From an uncultured Eubacteriales bacterium (GTDB lineage: Bacteria > Bacillota > Clostridia > Oscillospirales > Oscillospiraceae), in NCBI GenBank assembly GCA_900556935.1, contig USQL01000059.1, positions 1 to 13,794 of the forward strand: a stretch of 13,794 nt of DNA, in the 5' to 3' direction. Below, piece after piece: positions 11,971-13,794 of the stretch; within the stretch, counting starts at the first letter, position 1, and every line of letters starts with the position of its first letter. The notes beneath the pieces are model-generated. The model was not told where the DNA came from. It was given only the letters and a program-made list of their open reading frames with translations, and made no database searches. Made by a program: the position numbers and the translations under genes.

Positions 11971-12651
11971 TTACTTTCGGAAATAGTAACCGACCCCCCA
12001 TTTTGTCAGAATGTGCTGGGGCTCCGCCGGATTTTCCTCCAGCTTTTCCCGCAGGCGGCGGATATGCACATCCACGGTCCGGATGTCGCTGCGGTATTCG
12101 TAGGCCCAGATGGTGTCCAGCAGCGCCTCCCGGGAATAGACCCGGTTGGCGTTGCGCATCAGAAACTCAATCACATCAAACTCCTTGGCCGTGAGCACTA
12201 CCAATTCGCTGCCCTTATAGGCGTTCCGGGCATCCAGGTCCAGGGTGATGTTGCCTGCCGTCAGGCGGTTGCCGGTCTGCTTTTTCTCCGCGGAGCCTGC
12301 CCGGCGCAGGAGCGCCCGGATCCGGGCCTTCAGCTCCAGGATGTTGAAGGGCTTGGTCAGGTAGTCATCGGCGCCGTGGTCGAAGCCGATGAGCTTGTCC
12401 ATGTCCTCTACCTTGGCGGTGAGGAGGATGATGGGCACATCGGAAAACTCCCGGATCTTGCTGCAGGCGGTGAGCCCGTCCATAACGGGCATCATCACGT
12501 CCAGAACGATCAGGTCCGGCTGCTCCTTTTGGGCCATTTCCACAGCTTCCTGACCGTTGGAGCCGGTGATCACATCGTAGCCTTCGCTTTTTAAATTGAA
12601 TCGAATGCCCTTTACCAGCAGGGCTTCGTCGTCCACCACAAGGATCTTCAT
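11971..12651 (-). CDS. OmpR/PhoB-family response regulator (TCS-2)
   Basis: A DNA-binding regulator of 226 residues. The receiver domain (about 1-115) has Asp7/Asp8, the phospho-acceptor Asp51 in IVLDVMMP, Thr78 in LLTAK and Lys100 in YLTKPF. The winged-helix output domain (about 130-226) has LTAKEFDVIEFLMRN and IRTVDVHIRRLREKLE and ends at GVGYYFRK. The protein resembles the VicR/WalR/MtrA branch in overall look, but the assignment within the OmpR family is not certain. The ATG at 12651 follows AGGAGG six bases upstream and begins MKILVVDDE; the open frame further upstream has no such site. It is the first gene of a four-gene minus-strand operon. No strong promoter was found for it in the 156-base divergent spacer. 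Confidence 0.95.
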   Translation of the reverse strand: MKILVVDDEALLVKGIRFNLKSEGYDVITGSNGQEAVEMAQKEQPDLIVLDVMMPVMDGLTACSKIREFSDVPIILLTAKVEDMDKLIGFDHGADDYLTKPFNILELKARIRALLRRAGSAEKKQTGNRLTAGNITLDLDARNAYKGSELVVLTAKEFDVIEFLMRNANRVYSREALLDTIWAYEYRSDIRTVDVHIRRLREKLEENPAEPQHILTKWGVGYYFRK

Positions 12652-12713
12652 GGTGAGCCTCCTTTCAAATGTGAGGATACTATGACAATTTTGGAAACTA
12701 CGCCGCACAAAGA

Positions 12714-12742
12714 TTGACGGCGTTTTGAAATAATGGTATAAT
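12714..12742 (+). promoter_or_regulatory. Strong sigma-A-type promoter of the carboxypeptidase-like gene
   Basis: The boxes are TTGACG (12714-12719), a 17-base spacer and a perfect TATAAT (12737-12742), with TG one base before the -10 box. The start would be near 12749, leaving a leader of about 60 bases. This is among the best promoters in the window and predicts good expression of a protein that seems catalytically dead. Confidence 0.8.
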
Positions 12743-12807
12743 CACGAGGACATTATACACGACTTTTTCCGGCCGGACAACCCCGGCGGCGAAATTTAGG
12801 GGGAAAT

Positions 12808-13794
12808 ATGAAAAAATCCTTTTGCTTACTGCTGGTTTTGGCGCTGCTGGCGGGCTGCCTGCCGCTTTCGGCCCTGGCCGACGAGACGACGGTGCCCATT
12901 ACGGAGGACCCGGCCCTGACGGAGCCGGAGCCGGATCTGGCTCAGGACGCCCAGGCACCCCAGACGGACTATGCCTTCGGCAGCGTGTCCATCTTCAACG
13001 GCTGCCGGACCCTGGACGGCCAGGTGCCCCTGGCAGGCTCCGACCGGAAGCTGCCCTCCGCCCAGAGCGCCATCGTCTACGAGCGGGACACCAAGACCCT
13101 GGTTTACGCCTATAACCCGGACGCCAAGCTGGCCCCCGGTGCCCTGTCCAAGATCGTCAACGCCCTGATCGTTCTGGAGCGGGTCCAGGATCTGGACACC
13201 GTGGTGACCTGCGGCGCGGGCATTGCATCCCGGATCCCCGGCGGCGCCGTGAATGTGAAGCTGAAAAGTGAGGAGCAGCTTACCGTCAACGACCTGCTGC
13301 ACTGCATGATCCTGCAAAACGCCGCCGATGCTGCCGTGGCTCTGGCGGAGTATGTGGCGGGCACCCGGAACACCTTTGTGGACATGATGAACGAGCGGGT
13401 AAAGCAGATGGGCTGCATCAATACGGTGTTTACCGATGTCCACGGCGTTGGCTCCGGCAGCCAGTATACCACTGCCCGGGACATGGTCCGGATCATGATG
13501 GAGGCTACGGACAACGAGCGGATGTTCGACCTGCTGTCTGCCCAGAAGTATGAGGTCCCGGCTACCAATCTGTCCGATGCCCGGAAGTTTGCCTCCCAGA
13601 ACTACCTGATGGAAACCACCATCGTGCCGAAGTACAACTACAAGTATGTCACCAGCGGCTTTGCCAGCTACTCCGAGAACAGCGGCGCCAGCATCGTGTG
13701 TACCGCCGACAACTCCACCGATAAAAAGAAGGGCCTGAACCTGGTATGCGTGGTCATGGGTGCCACCCGTCAGTTCGCGGAAAACGGCTGGACG
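12808..13794 (+). CDS. D-Ala-D-Ala carboxypeptidase-like exported protein, catalytic motifs lost (partial)
   Basis: The first 329 residues are visible; the frame is open at the window end. The N-terminus is a signal peptide with a possible lipobox LAGC (Cys17) or a signal peptidase I site after ALA (22-24). An acidic, proline-rich stretch follows (about 25-50), then a region aligning with the S11 (DacA/PBP5-like) peptidase domain: AIVYERDTKTLVYAYNPDAKLAP, then KIVNALIVLE, a LTVNDLLHCMIL segment, DAAVALAEYVAG and TARDMVRIM. The catalytic motifs are changed. SxxK reads ALSK (Ala112 for the nucleophile Ser, Lys115 kept), SGN reads NAA (171-173) and KTG reads TSG (282-284). Open frame and family-like codon use argue against decay. 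It probably binds or senses peptidoglycan, or scaffolds, rather than cutting. A GGGGG ribosome binding site precedes the ATG. It is divergent from TCS-2, a possible regulator. Confidence 0.85.
   Translation, partial: MKKSFCLLLVLALLAGCLPLSALADETTVPITEDPALTEPEPDLAQDAQAPQTDYAFGSVSIFNGCRTLDGQVPLAGSDRKLPSAQSAIVYERDTKTLVYAYNPDAKLAPGALSKIVNALIVLERVQDLDTVVTCGAGIASRIPGGAVNVKLKSEEQLTVNDLLHCMILQNAADAAVALAEYVAGTRNTFVDMMNERVKQMGCINTVFTDVHGVGSGSQYTTARDMVRIMMEATDNERMFDLLSAQKYEVPATNLSDARKFASQNYLMETTIVPKYNYKYVTSGFASYSENSGASIVCTADNSTDKKKGLNLVCVVMGATRQFAENGWT

Noticed and set aside
12652..12713. Minus-strand promoter for the TCS-2 operon
   Set aside because: TAGTAT- and CATAGT-like -10 boxes exist but no -35 box lies at proper spacing, so the call is not supported.

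Overview
The window looks like chromosome from a spore-forming Clostridia member, probably a GC-rich gut Oscillospiraceae-type organism. This is inferred from AGGAGG-type ribosome binding sites, GC-rich genes with AT-rich spacers, OmpR-type two-component pairs, a GerMN lipoprotein, and a recurrent CCCTCA..CAGTCAG..AGCTCCCC hairpin repeat of a kind common in such genomes. No rRNA, tRNA, CRISPR array, integrase or transposase gene was found.

Layout. (1) 1-1914: end of a palindromic repeat, a promoter, then a response regulator and a histidine kinase overlapping by ATGA (TCS-1). (2) 1915-7914: a sugar-acid type locus on the + strand. It holds two paralogous DgoD-like enolase-superfamily dehydratases (2247-3362 and 5214-6356), a LysR regulator between them (4133-5083), and an SLC13/DASS-type permease (6534-7850). 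Between the first dehydratase and lysR lie two broken remnants of alpha/beta-hydrolase genes in opposite orientation. A strong promoter embedded in inverted repeats there has no obvious gene of its own. A bidirectional hairpin closes the locus. (3) 7936-9024 (-): an M24 Xaa-Pro peptidase, followed by a 252-bp element with 16-bp terminal inverted repeats, full of small hairpins and resembling a MITE. (4) 9320-12651 (-): a tightly coupled set read in the order response regulator, histidine kinase, GerMN lipoprotein, exodeoxyribonuclease III (TCS-2 operon). (5) 12808-end (+): a divergent, exported D-Ala-D-Ala carboxypeptidase-like protein cut by the window edge.

How the genes fit together. The permease probably imports an acid sugar or other organic acid. 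The two dehydratases would each remove water from an aldonate-like acid, under LysR control. The downstream kinase and aldolase are not in the window, so the substrate is unknown. TCS-2 with its GerMN lipoprotein resembles in layout the actinobacterial MtrA-MtrB-LpqB envelope system.

The most unusual item is the divergent carboxypeptidase-like protein. It keeps the family fold signature, but all three catalytic motifs (SxxK, SGN, KTG) are substituted. It is therefore probably a pseudo-enzyme acting as a sensor, scaffold or binding protein in the envelope.
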